Shown here piece after piece: positions 5,645 through 7,126 of a DNA stretch of 7,126 bases. The notes under the pieces are model-generated. The model saw nothing but the letters and a program-made list of their open reading frames with translations. It did no database searches and had not been told where the DNA came from. The DNA comes from an uncultured Collinsella sp. (GTDB lineage: Bacteria > Actinomycetota > Coriobacteriia > Coriobacteriales > Coriobacteriaceae): NCBI GenBank assembly GCA_958346165.1, contig CATVQO010000066.1, forward strand, positions 1 to 7,126, in the 5' to 3' direction. The stretch's first letter is position 1; each line of letters opens with the position of its first letter. The position numbers and the translations under genes are program-made.

Positions 5645-5853
5645 TTTGTCGTATGATAGATGGCGGACAGAGAACGAAGACCTTAACTGCCTCTTTTGAA
5701 CGTGTCCTGGAGCCGCTTGATCGGCTCCAAGGAATGTCCGCATGGAGGCTTATGGTTTATCGAGAACACAGATTGCGCGACGGCGCCGCAAGACAGGGGC
5801 AAGCCCTGCCGGGTATCGTTTGGCTCTGAAGCGCGATGAGGCTACGATGCGAA
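5645..5853 (+). other. Long, structured 5' leader of nrdD
   Basis: No credible coding frame is present. Several inverted repeats are visible: a 7-bp outer stem GCGGACA/TGTCCGC (5663-5669 with 5735-5741); nested in it TGGAGCCG/CGGCTCCA (5708-5715 with 5722-5729), extendable by three pairs past a bulged A; TTGCG/CGCAA (5773-5777 with 5787-5791); and CAGGG/CCCTG (5794-5798 with 5804-5808). No known riboswitch signature (B12 box, T-box) was recognised. Its regulatory role is inference. Confidence 0.4.
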
Positions 5854-5858
5854 AGAGG
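5854..5858 (+). promoter_or_regulatory. Ribosome binding site of nrdD
   Basis: AGAGG lies 7 nt before the ATG at 5866. It favours that start over an in-frame ATG at 5836, which would add ten residues ahead of the ATP-cone. Confidence 0.6.
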
Positions 5859-5865
5859 CAAGAGG

Positions 5866-7126
5866 ATGAAGATCATCAAGCGCAGCGGCACCGAGGTTGT
5901 CTTTGACATCGATAAGATCGTCAATGCCATCCGCGCCGCCAACTTGGAGGTCGAGGAGAGCTCTCGTCTTACCGACCGCCAGGTGGTTTACGCGGCACAA
6001 AACGTCGCCGAGGCATGCGAGAACGCGGGCCACACCGTGTCGGTCGAGGAGATTCAGGATCTGGTCGAGGACGAGATTATGCGTCTCGACTGCTACGAGG
6101 TCGCTCGCCATTACATCATCTATCGCTATGTTCAGAGCCTGAAGCGCCAGAAGAACACGACCGACGACAAGATTCTGTCGCTGATTGAGTGCAACAACGA
6201 AGAGGTCAAGCAGGAGAACTCCAACAAGAACCCGACCGTCAATTCCGTTCAGCGTGACTATATGGCCGGCGAGATCTCCAAGGACCTGACTCAGCGTGTG
6301 CTGCTGCCCCAGGAGATTGTGGATGCTCACAATGAGGGTCTGATTCACTTCCATGATTCGGACTACTTTGCCCAGCACATGCATAACTGCGACCTGGTGA
6401 ACCTGGAGGATATGCTCCAGAACGGTACTGTTATCTCGGGTACGCTGATTGAGAAGCCGCACAGCTTCTCGACCGCCTGCAACATCGCGACGCAGATTAT
6501 CGCCCAGGTTGCTTCCTCCCAGTACGGTGGCCAGTCGATTTCGCTGACCCATCTTGCCCCGTTCGTCGAGGTGAGCCGTCAAAAGATTCGTGGCGAGGTC
6601 GCCCGCGAGCTCGAGGAGCTCGGCGTTTCCGCATCTCCCGAAAAGGTCCGCGAGGTTGTTGAGGATCGCCTGCGTGACGAAATCCGTCGCGGCGTTCAGA
6701 CGATTCAGTATCAGGTCGTGACCCTTATGACCACCAACGGCCAGGCGCCGTTCGTGACGGTCTTCATGTATCTCAACGAGGCTCGCTCGGCGCAGGAGAA
6801 GCACGACCTTGCCATGATCGTGGAGGAGACGCTCCGTCAGCGCTATGAGGGCGTTAAGAACGAGGCCGGCGTGTGGATCACCCCGGCGTTCCCCAAGCTT
6901 ATCTATGTACTCGAGGACGATAACGTTTACGAGGACTCCCCGTACTTCTACCTGACTCAGCTGGCTGCGAAGTGCACCGCCAAGCGTATGGTGCCCGACT
7001 ACATCTCTGAGAAGAAGATGCGCGAGCTCAAGCTGTCGAAGGGCGAGACCGCGGGCAACGGCGACTGCTATACCTGCATGGGTTGCCGCAGCTTCCTGAC
7101 GCCCGACCGCTCGGGCAACGGCTTTA
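5866..7126 (+). CDS. nrdD: Anaerobic (class III) ribonucleoside-triphosphate reductase, 3' partial
   Basis: The frame is open from ATG 5866 to the window end, giving 420 codons of a protein that usually has about 700-780. NrdD reduces ribonucleoside triphosphates to dNTPs without oxygen, using a glycyl radical made by the SAM enzyme NrdG. Residues about 3-95 form the regulatory ATP-cone (KRSGTEVVFDIDKIVNAI at its start), which senses ATP/dATP. The catalytic barrel then begins, with LIHFHDSDYF (159-168), FSTACNIATQ with Cys205, and DCYTCMGCRSFL with Cys401, Cys404 and Cys407. Cys205 and a cysteine of the CMGCR motif are the likely active-site pair. The glycyl-radical site and C-terminal zinc site lie beyond the window, as would nrdG. 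Codon use is strongly biased to CTG, CAG, GAG and AAG, as in well-expressed genes. The NrdR box upstream supports the call and indicates dATP-responsive repression. Confidence 0.96.
   Translation, partial: MKIIKRSGTEVVFDIDKIVNAIRAANLEVEESSRLTDRQVVYAAQNVAEACENAGHTVSVEEIQDLVEDEIMRLDCYEVARHYIIYRYVQSLKRQKNTTDDKILSLIECNNEEVKQENSNKNPTVNSVQRDYMAGEISKDLTQRVLLPQEIVDAHNEGLIHFHDSDYFAQHMHNCDLVNLEDMLQNGTVISGTLIEKPHSFSTACNIATQIIAQVASSQYGGQSISLTHLAPFVEVSRQKIRGEVARELEELGVSASPEKVREVVEDRLRDEIRRGVQTIQYQVVTLMTTNGQAPFVTVFMYLNEARSAQEKHDLAMIVEETLRQRYEGVKNEAGVWITPAFPKLIYVLEDDNVYEDSPYFYLTQLAAKCTAKRMVPDYISEKKMRELKLSKGETAGNGDCYTCMGCRSFLTPDRSGNGF

Noticed and set aside
5486..5743. 85-codon minus-strand frame between tRNA-Val and nrdD
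   Set aside because: It runs across the NrdR box and the nrdD promoter, has no ribosome binding site that I can see, and no family resemblance.
5638..5829. 63-codon open frame in the nrdD leader
   Set aside because: Its ATG overlaps the predicted -10 box, so it would lie upstream of the transcript start; it has no Shine-Dalgarno site, and the region is better explained as structured leader.
5645..5865. T-box or cobalamin riboswitch upstream of nrdD
   Set aside because: The conserved T-box sequence and a specifier-loop layout are missing, and no B12-box is present. A tRNA-like 7-bp stem alone is not enough.
5842..6804. 320-codon open frame on the minus strand opposite nrdD
   Set aside because: It is fully antisense to a clear nrdD coding sequence. 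Long antisense frames are expected from GC-biased codon use; no protein family is recognisable.

Overview
The window is GC-rich bacterial DNA. It carries GC-biased third positions, canonical Shine-Dalgarno sites, CCA-encoded tRNAs and factor-independent terminators. The GH13 enzyme resembles actinobacterial (Bifidobacterium-type) alpha-glucosidases, and there is a class III (oxygen-sensitive) ribonucleotide reductase. Together these suggest a strictly anaerobic gut actinobacterium of the Coriobacteriia, such as Collinsella or a relative. This assignment is inferred from remembered family resemblance, not from a search. All genes lie on the + strand.

Layout. (1) 1-2618: a two-gene signalling module. 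It starts with the 3' part of a GAF/PP2C (SpoIIE/RsbU-type) phosphatase. This is followed by one protein that joins a STAS anti-anti-sigma domain to an RsbW/SpoIIAB-type HATPase domain. Phosphatase, phospho-acceptor and kinase of a partner switch are thus encoded side by side, but no sigma factor or other output is visible. (2) 2683-3064: a promoter and the tRNA genes Gly(GCC), Cys(GCA) and Gly(GCC), each followed by its own terminator-like hairpin. (3) 3204-4937: a complete cytoplasmic GH13 alpha-glucosidase gene. (4) 5038-5278: a second tRNA promoter closely resembling the first, a third identical tRNA-Gly(GCC), tRNA-Val(GAC) and a terminator. (5) 5279-5865: about 590 bases with no convincing gene. 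They hold a predicted branched RNA structure, a near-perfect NrdR box beside a sigma-70-type promoter, and a roughly 200-nt structured leader. (6) 5866-7126: the first 420 codons of nrdD, which runs off the window.

Functionally, these are separate units: stress or partner-switch signalling, translation (tRNA supply), alpha-glucoside breakdown, and anaerobic dNTP synthesis under probable NrdR control. The least ordinary items are the STAS-kinase fusion, the terminator-like hairpins inside a tRNA operon, and the long nrdD leader.
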